From CAYHMW01 sp964357925 (GTDB taxonomy: Bacteria > Patescibacteriota > Microgenomatia > UBA8517), in NCBI GenBank assembly GCA_964357925.1, contig CAYHMW010000010.1:1-38446 (forward strand): DNA of 38,446 bases, written 5' to 3'. Every line of letters begins with the position of its first letter. Within the stretch, counting starts at the first letter, position 1. The position numbers and the translations under genes were made by a program. This document shows positions 24,306 through 32,324 of the stretch, in pieces. The notes beneath the pieces are model-generated. The model saw only the letters and a program-made list of their open reading frames with translations, did not search any database and had not been told where the DNA came from.

Positions 24306-25520
24306 TTACTTTAAGTGGCTTAGACCGATCTTAACACCTTCTTCAAAAGGGAAGTGGTTTCTTGTTAGATATTCATGAACCGGGGCTTTGTAGTATTTGT
24401 TTTTTAGAATTGGCGTGAGCCAAAGGAATTCTTGAACAACTTTTTTGTCCAAAAAGGGGTAACGGGTCTCAATACCATGGCTTCCTGCGACATATTCTTC
24501 TTTGCCTAGGTATGAGTATTGGGCGCCTTCATAAAAGTTTTCCCACAGAGTTAACTTTTCAGGAAATGTCCCTTTGAAAGTGCTTTGGTATGGATACAGG
24601 GCATAGTCGGCGATTATTTCGTCGCTCCCTTGGCCGCTGAGGTAGACTTTTCTGCCCTCAGCGCGAGCGTGGCGACAAATTTTTGAGAGTCCCAAAGACG
24701 CGCTATCTTCTTTAAAACTCTTTTTGGTTTTAAGCTTGTACGTAAAGTCTTCGATATTCCTAGCAACCCAGTCGCGCTCGACGCGAAAGCTCACGGTGTG
24801 GTCCATATATTCGTAATCATTGAGGAGCTTCATTCTTGCTTTGAGGACATTAGGGTTTTCGCGAGCCTCGATGATGAAGGCTTTGAAGTCCATATTTTGT
24901 TTTAAGAGAGCACAGGCGATAGCGCCACTGTCGAAGCCGGAGGAGAGGCCAATGAAACAACCGGGCGTGGCTCGTTTTGTGACGGCTTCTTCGAAAGCTT
25001 TTATCCAGTCATCATAGCTATTTTTGTATTGGTTTAGGTCCCACTTGTGGATCTCTTTTTGATCTTCTGTGCCCTTAAAATGGACTATTTCTATAGTATT
25101 TGCTGGGATTTTGTATCCACCTACGCCGCTTTCATAGCTTCCGCACTCGAGACCCTTCCTCCAGATGGGTTTTGTGGCAAATAGGTCTGTTGCGAAGATG
25201 GCTACGCCTTTATTGAAGTCATAAAGCGCAATTGCCCATTCGCCATCGAGATATTTAGGGAAATCGACACCATACTTTTTATAAAGTGGTATGAGATTCT
25301 CGCCGTCGCTTCGCTCGTACTTGTGATTGTAGATCTCGCCGTTATAGAGACAGACGATATCACCATCAATATAGGGCTGGGGAGTCAATTCACCTGTAAC
25401 ATGAAGCAGGTTGTGAATGAAAGTGAAGCCACCTTTTTTAACTTCGGTTGTCAGATCAGGGCCGCGACGCTTTATATAGTTGTTGCTCCCTTTGAGCTTG
25501 TAGACAAGAAAGCCACACAT
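24306..25520 (-). CDS. AsnB-like glutamine amidotransferase, copy 2
   Basis: A 404-residue paralogue of 11331-12539 with a near-identical layout. Cys2 starts the glutaminase domain and KRRGPD is intact here, unlike in copy 1. YNGEIYNH, DGEWAIALYD, LSSGFDSGAIACAL (ATP pyrophosphatase loop), YLSGQGSDEIIADYAL and ETRYPFLDKKVVQ follow. The family transfers ammonia from glutamine to an adenylated carboxylate. In a glycan locus with a uronate-forming dehydrogenase the likely substrate is a hexuronic acid. It sits between a methyltransferase and HD-x-DA copy 5. Two copies may serve two different sugars; that is inference. Confidence 0.85.
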   Translation of the reverse strand: MCGFLVYKLKGSNNYIKRRGPDLTTEVKKGGFTFIHNLLHVTGELTPQPYIDGDIVCLYNGEIYNHKYERSDGENLIPLYKKYGVDFPKYLDGEWAIALYDFNKGVAIFATDLFATKPIWRKGLECGSYESGVGGYKIPANTIEIVHFKGTEDQKEIHKWDLNQYKNSYDDWIKAFEEAVTKRATPGCFIGLSSGFDSGAIACALLKQNMDFKAFIIEARENPNVLKARMKLLNDYEYMDHTVSFRVERDWVARNIEDFTYKLKTKKSFKEDSASLGLSKICRHARAEGRKVYLSGQGSDEIIADYALYPYQSTFKGTFPEKLTLWENFYEGAQYSYLGKEEYVAGSHGIETRYPFLDKKVVQEFLWLTPILKNKYYKAPVHEYLTRNHFPFEEGVKIGLSHLK

Positions 25521-25523
25521 TTA

Positions 25524-26102
25524 TTATTTTTTGGTTACTATTACTAAGTTGGCAATATTTTTTTCTGGCCCTGTTAGCCCTGTTTGGCAATTATATTCCT
25601 TGAGGTTTTTTTTAACTGACTCTGTATTTGTGACATCTTCTATAATATAGATGACATCCTCTTTAAGAAGTGGCATGAGATTCCGGATTGAGCGCAATTG
25701 GGTTCTCTCTCTGTGGCCGCCATCGTCAATGACAAGATCGATATCCGCGCCGATGATCCCGATTAGCTTCTCCATGCTAGTCTTATCTCTGGTGTTAAAT
25801 AAAAAAGTTTTAATGCGCTCGTCTTGGAATATGGCGGTTGGCGAGATATCGACTCCATAAACCTCAGCATTTGGGAAAAAGTCGCGCCACATACGCAGGC
25901 TTGCGCCCCTTTGGTATTGTTTGGGGACGCGCTGTAGTGTTACACGACTGCCGACTCCAAGTTCCAAAACTTTTTTAAATGTCTCGCGCTTGTCCTTTAA
26001 TAGTTCATAATAGAAGGGTGTGTAGTAAGCACCATTGATCTCTGGACACTTGTCGGTTCCGTATTTATAGCCAATTTCGCAGAGTGGGGTTCTAAATTGC
26101 AT
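25524..26102 (-). CDS. SAM methyltransferase with an insertion in motif I
   Basis: A 192-residue protein of the same family as domain 1 of 2116-3324 and the N-terminal half of 9942-11327. It has YGTDKCPE, YTPFYYELLKD, VLELGVG, LRMWRDFFPNAEVYGVDIS, DLVIDDGGHR and IIEDV. Between VLELGVG and GASLRMW it carries about 13 extra residues (52-65, SRVTLQRVPKQYQR) missing from the two paralogues. They fall in the glycine-rich SAM loop, so cofactor binding could be altered. It lies 3 bases upstream of the AsnB-like gene. Probably a sugar methyltransferase, possibly inactive. Confidence 0.75.
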   Translation of the reverse strand: MQFRTPLCEIGYKYGTDKCPEINGAYYTPFYYELLKDKRETFKKVLELGVGSRVTLQRVPKQYQRGASLRMWRDFFPNAEVYGVDISPTAIFQDERIKTFLFNTRDKTSMEKLIGIIGADIDLVIDDGGHRERTQLRSIRNLMPLLKEDVIYIIEDVTNTESVKKNLKEYNCQTGLTGPEKNIANLVIVTKK

Positions 26103-26103
26103 A

Positions 26104-26967
26104 TTAAGATTTGAATTCTAATGCATATTCGGCTAGGGCATCGCGCCAATCGCGCATTGCTGATAATCCAGTTGCCTCCAGTTTATCAATGGCCAGCACT
26201 TCCCGTGTGATATATGGGAAAGGGGAAGGGAAAAACTTTTGATATTCATTGACAGTTACCGGAATGGTTTCAATTTTTTTTGATAGCCCGAGGAGTCTCA
26301 CGAATTCTTTGAGGACATCGTAGCGACTCGCGATGCCCTTGCCTCCAGAATTGTAAGTTCCATATGAGGCATTGCCTTCAACAAGGTTTTTGAGAGTTTT
26401 TGCAAAATCAATAGTATAGGTTGGATTTCCATAGATATCTGTTATCCCATAGAGTTTTTTTGCACCAGAGCTAATTTGTTCATAAATTTTGTTCACGAAC
26501 TTTTTGTCGATCACACGGCCTCCTCCGAATGCCCAGCCAGCGCGCACGATATAGTGCTTTTTATGTGCTCTTGTTGCAATTTCGCTTTTGTGTTTACTCT
26601 TCCCATAAACATTCTTGGGGTGGGGTTTATCTTTTTCGCTGTAGCTTTTCTTTTTGCCGTTAAATACCATGCCGGAGCTGATAGTAATGATCGGGACGTT
26701 TAGCTTTTGTGCTAGATAGACTATGTTTTTCGTGCCAAGATGGTTAATTTTATGAGCACTTTTGGGGTTCGCTTCAGCCTTTTTGAGGTCAGTTTCGGCT
26801 GCGAGGTGAAGGATAGCTTTTGGCTTTTTGCCTGTCCATGACATTACTTGTTTTATTTTGGTGATGTCGAGGTTGTCTCTACTTGTGAGTAGGAGATGAT
26901 GATCATTGAACACTTCTTTGATGGCAGTACCTAGCATGCCGTTTGCTCCTGTCACAAGGATGCGCAT
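26104..26967 (-). CDS. dTDP-4-dehydrorhamnose reductase-like SDR
   Basis: A 287-residue extended SDR of the RmlD type. ILVTGANGMLG (GxxGxxG) opens the protein, then LDITK, ILHLAAETDLKKAE, ITISSGMVF, NVYGKSKHKSE (Y-x-x-x-K) and ILRAGW-like IVRAGWAFGGG. YGNPTYTIDFA and YNSGGKGIASRYDVL match the substrate end of the family. RmlD reduces dTDP-4-dehydro-rhamnose to dTDP-L-rhamnose with NADPH. No RmlA, RmlB or RmlC gene is visible in this window, so the sugar could differ. It lies 2 bases downstream of HD-x-DA copy 6. Confidence 0.75.
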   Translation of the reverse strand: MRILVTGANGMLGTAIKEVFNDHHLLLTSRDNLDITKIKQVMSWTGKKPKAILHLAAETDLKKAEANPKSAHKINHLGTKNIVYLAQKLNVPIITISSGMVFNGKKKSYSEKDKPHPKNVYGKSKHKSEIATRAHKKHYIVRAGWAFGGGRVIDKKFVNKIYEQISSGAKKLYGITDIYGNPTYTIDFAKTLKNLVEGNASYGTYNSGGKGIASRYDVLKEFVRLLGLSKKIETIPVTVNEYQKFFPSPFPYITREVLAIDKLEATGLSAMRDWRDALAEYALEFKS

Positions 26968-26969
26968 GG

Positions 26970-27701
26970 CTATTTAATGTCGTGGGAATTAAAGATTTTG
27001 GTAAGGCGCTCGTCCATGAGAGGCATGTTAAGACCGTTCTTTCCATACATAAAGATATCAAGGGTTGGGACTCTTGGCGAGTAGGGGTGGAAGTGGAGGA
27101 CTTTTAACGGCTTGTCTGCGCGGCGCCAGTTTCTTTCAACAAAGCGCATACCAAAGTTATAGGTTACATTCAGTCTCTTGCACCTTTTTGCAATAGTTTG
27201 ATCTTCTGTGAGGTTCATCATAGCAGTTTCATCCTCTATGTTACTGAAAATGATAGGTTTCATTTTTTCAAATATATCTTTGGCACTTGCCTTGACAAAG
27301 TAACTACCTAGGCACCATCTCGGGCGCCAACCATAATCAGTAAGACCTACATCAATGCCATTAAGTCCCAGGTCTTCAATTTTTATACGACTTTGTTCCC
27401 AAGCGTCAAGATCGTGGTTCCAGTAGATATGGTCGTCTTCGATGATATCTTCCTCTACTAAGTAAGGAATGATTGTGGTTTTGATCGACCTTGGGCGCAC
27501 GGCGCAATAGTGTTCATCGCCTACTTTAATTGTTTTGACCCCGTTGTACTCCCAATCAAAGTTCGCGACTATTAGAATATCTTCAGGCTTCCAGCCTAAG
27601 TCCAGGCTATTATCGATTTGAACTTTGGTGTAGCGTTCATACGGTCCAGAGAAACTACGCTTTGGACTGATGAAGACGATTAAGTTTTTTAGATGCCCCA
27701 T
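26970..27701 (-). CDS. HD-x-DA family protein copy 6
   Basis: A paralogue of 3874-4689, about 243 residues from the start I prefer. It has HLKNLIVFISPK, VQIDNSLDLGW, EDILIVANFDWEYNGVKTIKV, YWNHDLDAWE (93-102), RWCLGSYF and LKVLHFHPY. The longest ORF begins at 27737, but ATG at 27701 restores the usual N-terminus and overlaps the upstream GT2 gene by only 13 bases. The motif ends in W-E, the most divergent of the six. It directly follows a GT2 gene, the same arrangement as copy 3. Confidence 0.7.
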   Translation of the reverse strand: MGHLKNLIVFISPKRSFSGPYERYTKVQIDNSLDLGWKPEDILIVANFDWEYNGVKTIKVGDEHYCAVRPRSIKTTIIPYLVEEDIIEDDHIYWNHDLDAWEQSRIKIEDLGLNGIDVGLTDYGWRPRWCLGSYFVKASAKDIFEKMKPIIFSNIEDETAMMNLTEDQTIAKRCKRLNVTYNFGMRFVERNWRRADKPLKVLHFHPYSPRVPTLDIFMYGKNGLNMPLMDERLTKIFNSHDIK

Positions 27702-28471
27702 TTTGGCTTGATTTCTTGATTGTAGTAATCTTCCCACACCTTGAGTGAGTAGGTCCAGCAGGCTTCGTTATTTGTTGGATTTTCTTTGGTGCCATTATTG
27801 TGGGTCCTGGGGAAGTCTCTGTGTTTATGTGCGTGCCAGGTGTTTTTATTGACCATTAGCTTGCCACCGGCTTTCCAGGCCTTGAAAACCATCTCGTGAC
27901 TATCTTGATAATGCGGGCCATAGCCCTCGTTTTGGAGTTCGCCAATGATTTTGTCCCACCAACTTTTCCTCATTACCCAACAACTGCCTTGCATGGCCAT
28001 GGATTCTTGGATTGGCTCCTTGTCGTCTCCTTTAGCTTCTACGCCCGAGAACTTTCTTACTCCGTTACCAACATTCACGATCTTAAGCTTCATAAAGTCG
28101 ACTGGGGTAATGTCCATGACTTCCCATTTGACTGGATCCAAGAAATACCGCCTTGGAGTTACGATCCAGTTTTCAGCACAATCCTTGGTTAAGATCTCAT
28201 CGTAGCCATAGCCAAAGGTGCAGTGTTCGTCTGTCCGCATTAGGAATTCGCCTTTGGCTACAGCAACGCCTGCATTAATGGCACGTCTCATCCCAACGTT
28301 TCTGCCCAAGTGGACGATTTTTAGTCGCTCATCGCTTTTGATGGGCTGTGGTGGCCAGTAGCCGTCTAGGACTGCGATTACTTCTACGCTACCTGTCGCA
28401 TTTTCGAAAAGCGAATCGATGGTTTTCCAAAGGAGAGGATCTTTGTAGGATGGAATTATTACAGAGAGCAT
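27689..28471 (-). CDS. GT2-family glycosyltransferase, first gene of the long operon
   Basis: A 260-residue paralogue of 14006-14899. It has MLSVIIPSYKDPL, VIAVLDGYWP (31-40), RTDEHC (79-84, D81-x-H83), AMQGSCWVMRKSWW and NTWHAHKHRDFP. The zinc ribbon of 39-1136 is absent. It heads the operon that runs to 16874, with overlaps or gaps of 12 bases or less at every junction. It probably adds an early sugar to the glycan chain; specificity is unknown. Confidence 0.85.
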   Translation of the reverse strand: MLSVIIPSYKDPLLWKTIDSLFENATGSVEVIAVLDGYWPPQPIKSDERLKIVHLGRNVGMRRAINAGVAVAKGEFLMRTDEHCTFGYGYDEILTKDCAENWIVTPRRYFLDPVKWEVMDITPVDFMKLKIVNVGNGVRKFSGVEAKGDDKEPIQESMAMQGSCWVMRKSWWDKIIGELQNEGYGPHYQDSHEMVFKAWKAGGKLMVNKNTWHAHKHRDFPRTHNNGTKENPTNNEACWTYSLKVWEDYYNQEIKPKWGI

Positions 28472-28493
28472 AAGTTAGACTGTTTGGAATGAT

Positions 28494-28502
28494 ACTATAT
28501 CA
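28494..28502 (-). promoter_or_regulatory. extended -10 promoter of the 28471-16874 operon
   Basis: On the minus strand, TGATATAGT (TG-n-TATAGT, hexamer 28499-28494) lies 22 nt upstream of the ATG at 28471. No convincing -35 and no Shine-Dalgarno sequence are visible. The box overlaps the last codons of the upstream gene 28500-29090. It is the one promoter here that predicts a leader of about 16 nt. Confidence 0.4.
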
Positions 28503-29090
28503 GAATGCATTAAAGAAGTAGTCGTATTGAAGTTCTTGACGATTATTCCAGTTGTCTACGAATGTGTCCTTACCTTGAGCATAACGGAACGCACTGGAGT
28601 TTACGTTTTCTCTCATAATTACCCAAGCTCCATCTTTGTTAATAAATCCATAGTATGTCAAGAAATCAGTTTCATCGATTTCTGATATTCTGAAACCGTC
28701 TAGCGGTTGACGCTCTGCGGGGTTAATTGTTGTACCTTCTGTGTCTTGAAGTTGGGTTGCTCCTAATCCGGAACTGCTTCCAAATAGCATCGAACTCCCT
28801 TTCTTGCTAAAAAGCGAGTAGAGAAAAAGGGAGAGTCCGGCTGCTCCAATTAAGTTAAGAAATGCTCTTTTGTCGATATCAATAATGTGTCCCTCTTCAA
28901 TTGGTTCGTGAACACTGATTACTGGCTCATCGTGGCTTGTATAGTGGAAGAGTCTGTAGGCGAAATACACGAGTGGTATATAGAGAAGCGAGGCTGTGGT
29001 TAGTTGAATATAAGTTTGGGCTGTCAAAAATAAAATCACGACAAATATCCCTGTTGCTGTAAAGCTTCCGTATGTTAATGTTTTTCTCAT
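28500..29090 (-). CDS. membrane-anchored protein of unknown function
   Basis: A 196-residue protein. Residues 8-28 and 34-48 are hydrophobic (TGIFVVILFLTA and LLYIPLVYFAY). A second segment after DIDKRAFLNLIGAAGLSLFLYSLF (71-94) starts with a KR-x-F-L motif, faintly like a Tat signal. The outer part has LDGFRISEIDETDFLTYYGFI and NKDGAWVIMREN, then FVDNWNNRQELQYDYF. I have an impression that this last part recurs in candidate-phylum surface proteins but cannot confirm it. Its start overlaps the RAYT-like gene as ATGA, so the two are cotranscribed. No enzymatic motif is visible. Confidence 0.55.
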   Translation of the reverse strand: MRKTLTYGSFTATGIFVVILFLTAQTYIQLTTASLLYIPLVYFAYRLFHYTSHDEPVISVHEPIEEGHIIDIDKRAFLNLIGAAGLSLFLYSLFSKKGSSMLFGSSSGLGATQLQDTEGTTINPAERQPLDGFRISEIDETDFLTYYGFINKDGAWVIMRENVNSSAFRYAQGKDTFVDNWNNRQELQYDYFFNAF

Positions 29091-30199
29091 CTTTTAGTTT
29101 CTTCTATATCTGCGAATTGAGTTGATATATAGCCTGTAGTACCGCCTGTTAATTGGATTTCAAGCCAGCCTGATTTCTCGGATACAAGATCGAAGGTGTT
29201 GCCTTCGTTGGCTTTATCAATAACTTGTGAATCTGTTGAAGGTTCCTGACGAACATTAATGTTGCGGTAACCTTCTTTGATTTTGACTGTCATTGTGGAT
29301 GTCGAGCCTGCAACCGACGGAGTAATAGTTGTGTCAATTGAAGGCGTTGAGTTTATGACGATCGAGGCTCTAGGCTTTTCTTCTGCTAGGCTCAATGAGG
29401 CTTTGGCTGCCAAGACATTCTTCATTCCAACTGCAAAGAGCAGTATAAAGATAGATGTTGTCGCGAAAAGAAATTCAAGTGTTCTGTTCCTTGTCTGTGT
29501 AAGTGGGGTAGGTGTTACTGCTTTAAAGGATTTTTCTTTGTGGGAAGATGGTGTAATCCTTTCAAGGGCAGGCTGTTCTAAGATGACGTGCTTGAGTGTT
29601 TCAGTGTCGCCTTGATGGGCAACATGTTTTCCAATGTACCCTTCGTAATCACTGATCTTACTCAGTATGAATTGTGTTTTTACCCAAGAAGATTTTCGTT
29701 TGCCGACGTACTCAGGATATGATGAAAACTCATGAGTTGAAATTTTACTCTGTAAGTTTTGGTCGTGGATATGGCGACTAAGTGGCAATAGCTCAGTGGA
29801 TTCATCGACCTCTGCTGATTTATATGGGCCATCGAAGAGTGAGCCGGTGCGCTTATACTTCTTGTTGAAGTACATTGAATATCTGGTACATAAACTCCGA
29901 AGGAGATTCGATTGTGAATCCTTGGCCATTTGGTTCAAAATTAAATGGAAGTGGTCTGATACTAGGCTGTAGGCAATAAGTTCTACTTTGCCAAAGTAGT
30001 TTTTGGGTTGATGTGGAGTGCCTTTGTACGTGCGGCCGTTAACGGTGAAGACCTTTTTTGTGTCTTCTTTTTTGGGTGCTGGTGATAAATATTCTCTCAG
30101 GTAGCCGACAAATGTGAGGTAGTCTTCTTGGTCATTGAAGATGACTCTACCCTCAACACCTTTATTGTAAATATGATAATAAGAACCTTTGGCAGGCAT
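29087..30199 (-). CDS. RAYT/Y1 (HUH) transposase domain with transmembrane segment and SH3b domain
   Basis: Residues 1-~150 are a REP-associated tyrosine transposase domain: YYHIYNKG, LIAYSLVSDHFHLIL (H83-F-H85 is the HUH pair), RYSMYFNKKYKRTGSLFDGPYKS (given in pieces: RYSMYFN with the likely nucleophile Y110, then KRTGSLFDGPYKS). RAYTs normally end near 150-220 residues. Here a transmembrane helix follows (241-260, LEFLFATTSIFILLF), then a Thr/Ser-rich linker and a C-terminal SH3b-like domain (VKIKEGYRNINVRQEPS, SGWLEIQLTGGTTGYIST, about 302-365). It looks like a domesticated, membrane-tethered protein. Its promoter is at 30206-30234, and 28500-29090 follows by ATGA overlap. Confidence 0.75.
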   Translation of the reverse strand: MPAKGSYYHIYNKGVEGRVIFNDQEDYLTFVGYLREYLSPAPKKEDTKKVFTVNGRTYKGTPHQPKNYFGKVELIAYSLVSDHFHLILNQMAKDSQSNLLRSLCTRYSMYFNKKYKRTGSLFDGPYKSAEVDESTELLPLSRHIHDQNLQSKISTHEFSSYPEYVGKRKSSWVKTQFILSKISDYEGYIGKHVAHQGDTETLKHVILEQPALERITPSSHKEKSFKAVTPTPLTQTRNRTLEFLFATTSIFILLFAVGMKNVLAAKASLSLAEEKPRASIVINSTPSIDTTITPSVAGSTSTMTVKIKEGYRNINVRQEPSTDSQVIDKANEGNTFDLVSEKSGWLEIQLTGGTTGYISTQFADIEETKR

Positions 30200-30205
30200 A
30201 TATTC

Positions 30206-30234
30206 AAATTAGCTTGAAAGGTAATACTTTGCAA
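30206..30234 (-). promoter_or_regulatory. promoter of the RAYT-SH3b gene
   Basis: On the minus strand, TTGCAA (30234-30229) and TAATTT (30211-30206) are 17 nt apart, with 6 nt to the ATG at 30199 and no Shine-Dalgarno sequence. The -10 is weak, but the spacing matches the other promoters in this window. Confidence 0.4.
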
Positions 30235-30245
30235 GTACCTCTTCT

Positions 30246-32324
30246 TTATTGAAGCGGTTGATCTTCGAAATTGAGCTCCTCGGGGTTTAATGTCGGCTCG
30301 GGGGTGGATTCGTCGGAAATTTCTTGAACTACTTCTTCGAATTGTGGTGGCTCTGAATCTGCGGGCAATTCCAGTTGGGGGTCGAGTGATGGATCGGTTG
30401 GAACGATTGATTCAGGTGTAGTTAGGTTCATTGTGCCTTTCTGCAATGCTGAGGTGCGCTTAGTTTGAAGCTCGCCTAGTTCTTTTGACGCTGCATTCCA
30501 ATCAGGGCTTCCTTTCTCAACGAGAGAGAGCACGATGCTCATTTCTTTGATTGCTTCATCAATCTGTTTATTTTCTCTGTAAGAAGCAGCCAGATTGTAG
30601 TGAGCATTTGCGTGGTCGCTCTTTACTCTTGTGGCAAGGCTAAAGATATCAATTGCGCCTTCGTAGTTGCCTGCTCTGTAGAAGAGACCACCTAGCGCAA
30701 TTCTGGTGTTTGGATTGCCTGGGTCTAGGATTGCAGCTTGATTATAAGTTTCTGCGGCAAATTTATCTGCGCCTTCGGCAAGCGGAATTATCGCTCGGTA
30801 AATGTTGCCTAGGATTTCCCAATTGTTTGCCCTTTGTGGGTTTAGGGCTACCGTGGTTTTGCCTTCGCGGATTGCCTGTTGGACGAGTTGAGAAATATTT
30901 TGCCTGTCTTGGTCTGAGATATCTGTTTTTTGCGCAATTGCATTGGCAAGGGCGAGATTAACTTGTGCGTAGCTTGCATGATATCTGTCGACAGATGGGT
31001 TTTTTGTAATCGCACTTTGGAGAAGTTTGTAGGTTTCTCCACCGTCGTTTTTGGCTACAGCATCGAGGGACTTTTTAAATGTGTATTCTGCCAGTATTAG
31101 CTTTTGGACATAAAAACCATAGATGACCACTAGAGCCACAACAGGAAGCACTGTGATAAGCGTAGGGATGTTCACGCCACCTTTTCGGGTACTTGGGAGT
31201 TCTTCTAGGCCAACGTACGTTGATTTGGTTCTTCCTGACATCGCAAGTAGAACAAAAAACAAGACAAGTGTTGGGATTGAAGCAGGGAAGAGAAGCATCA
31301 TGGAAATGATTGTGAGGAGTGCGATCTGGATTGATATAGATGTGGCATCCGCGAGGGTGATCTTCTGTTCTCTGAGGTTGTTTATAAGCTTTCTTTCGTG
31401 CTTAATTAGAGCTCCGGCAATGATGAACATTGCAGTGAGGCCGACTAGGCCGGTTTCTGTAATAGCAGTAAGAGGGTAGTTCCTTGCGCTCGTGAATCGC
31501 ACTGCCCACAGATCGGTTTGGTTGTAAGTTAATGGTTTCCACTTGTTGAATGCTGTCAGGTAGTTACCTGGACCAACACCAAATATGGGATTAGTTTTAA
31601 GGGATTCGACACTTATTATCCATGAAGTATTGAAGTCAGGTAGGCGGGGACCGGTAGTTTTTCCTGGAAAAGAATTGAATATTGTAATTATTAGGCCAAA
31701 GAATATCAGAGTTGAGGCAACGCCGGTGAGTATTTTTTTAGTAATTTCAGTGGAACCTAGCAATACTCCGATACTTAGTGGTAGTACTGATGCTAAGAAT
31801 GCTCCTTGGGTGATTGAGTTCCCAATAAGATTAAAAGTCGTTGCTTTTGTGTACTCTGGTAGCTGTGGGATTGCCTCAAGAATGTTTGCAAGAGCTAAAA
31901 GGGAAACGATAGATAGGATGACTCCCGAGCCAATGAGGGAATATTTGAATAGTTCTTTTGCTTTTTGACTTGTCTGGTTGATTAAAAAATAAAGTATGAC
32001 TCCTGCTATTGTCAGGGTAGTTGTGCCTGGTAAAAATAAGGCTTCCATTTTGTTCGGGGTTCGAAGGACGGTCGAAGCTATAAAAGAGATGGCAAGAAGT
32101 ATTATACCTAGGTCGAAAGTATTGACAGTAAATTTAAGGGTACCCCTCAGAACTGTCTTTGCGATTTTGGCTATAAATACAAGTGCGATTCCTAATGTAA
32201 GTATAAGTAACTTTGGGGTGCTATATATATTTGGAAAAAAGGGCAGAATAATGATGGGAGTGAGGAATAGTGTTAGTGCAATGATGCTAACTTCTATGTG
32301 GTCGAAAATTTTATTTATATTCAT
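30246..32324 (-). CDS. O-antigen ligase/polymerase-type membrane protein with TPR domain
   Basis: A 692-residue protein. Residues 1-~420 form about ten transmembrane helices with a large periplasmic loop. The loop has TSWIISVESLKTNPIFGVGPGNYLTAFN, quoted as two halves: SLKTNPIFGVGPGNY is the Wzy_C hallmark, and later ITETGLVGL. Residues ~430-625 carry TPR-like helical repeats (NWEILGNIYRAI, NPNTRIALGGLFYRAGNYEGAI, NAHYNLAASYRENKQIDEAI). The C-terminal 60 residues are acidic and proline-rich. Such proteins polymerise or ligate glycans outside the membrane, which would fit the adjacent locus. It starts 14 bases inside the upstream gene 32311-32961. Confidence 0.85.
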   Translation of the reverse strand: MNINKIFDHIEVSIIALTLFLTPIIILPFFPNIYSTPKLLILTLGIALVFIAKIAKTVLRGTLKFTVNTFDLGIILLAISFIASTVLRTPNKMEALFLPGTTTLTIAGVILYFLINQTSQKAKELFKYSLIGSGVILSIVSLLALANILEAIPQLPEYTKATTFNLIGNSITQGAFLASVLPLSIGVLLGSTEITKKILTGVASTLIFFGLIITIFNSFPGKTTGPRLPDFNTSWIISVESLKTNPIFGVGPGNYLTAFNKWKPLTYNQTDLWAVRFTSARNYPLTAITETGLVGLTAMFIIAGALIKHERKLINNLREQKITLADATSISIQIALLTIISMMLLFPASIPTLVLFFVLLAMSGRTKSTYVGLEELPSTRKGGVNIPTLITVLPVVALVVIYGFYVQKLILAEYTFKKSLDAVAKNDGGETYKLLQSAITKNPSVDRYHASYAQVNLALANAIAQKTDISDQDRQNISQLVQQAIREGKTTVALNPQRANNWEILGNIYRAIIPLAEGADKFAAETYNQAAILDPGNPNTRIALGGLFYRAGNYEGAIDIFSLATRVKSDHANAHYNLAASYRENKQIDEAIKEMSIVLSLVEKGSPDWNAASKELGELQTKRTSALQKGTMNLTTPESIVPTDPSLDPQLELPADSEPPQFEEVVQEISDESTPEPTLNPEELNFEDQPLQ

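Noticed and set aside
1207..30219. 13-base match TAGCTTGAAAGGT near 1208 and 30210
   Set aside because: Several shared 13-mers are expected by chance in a 38-kb sequence; the surrounding bases do not match.
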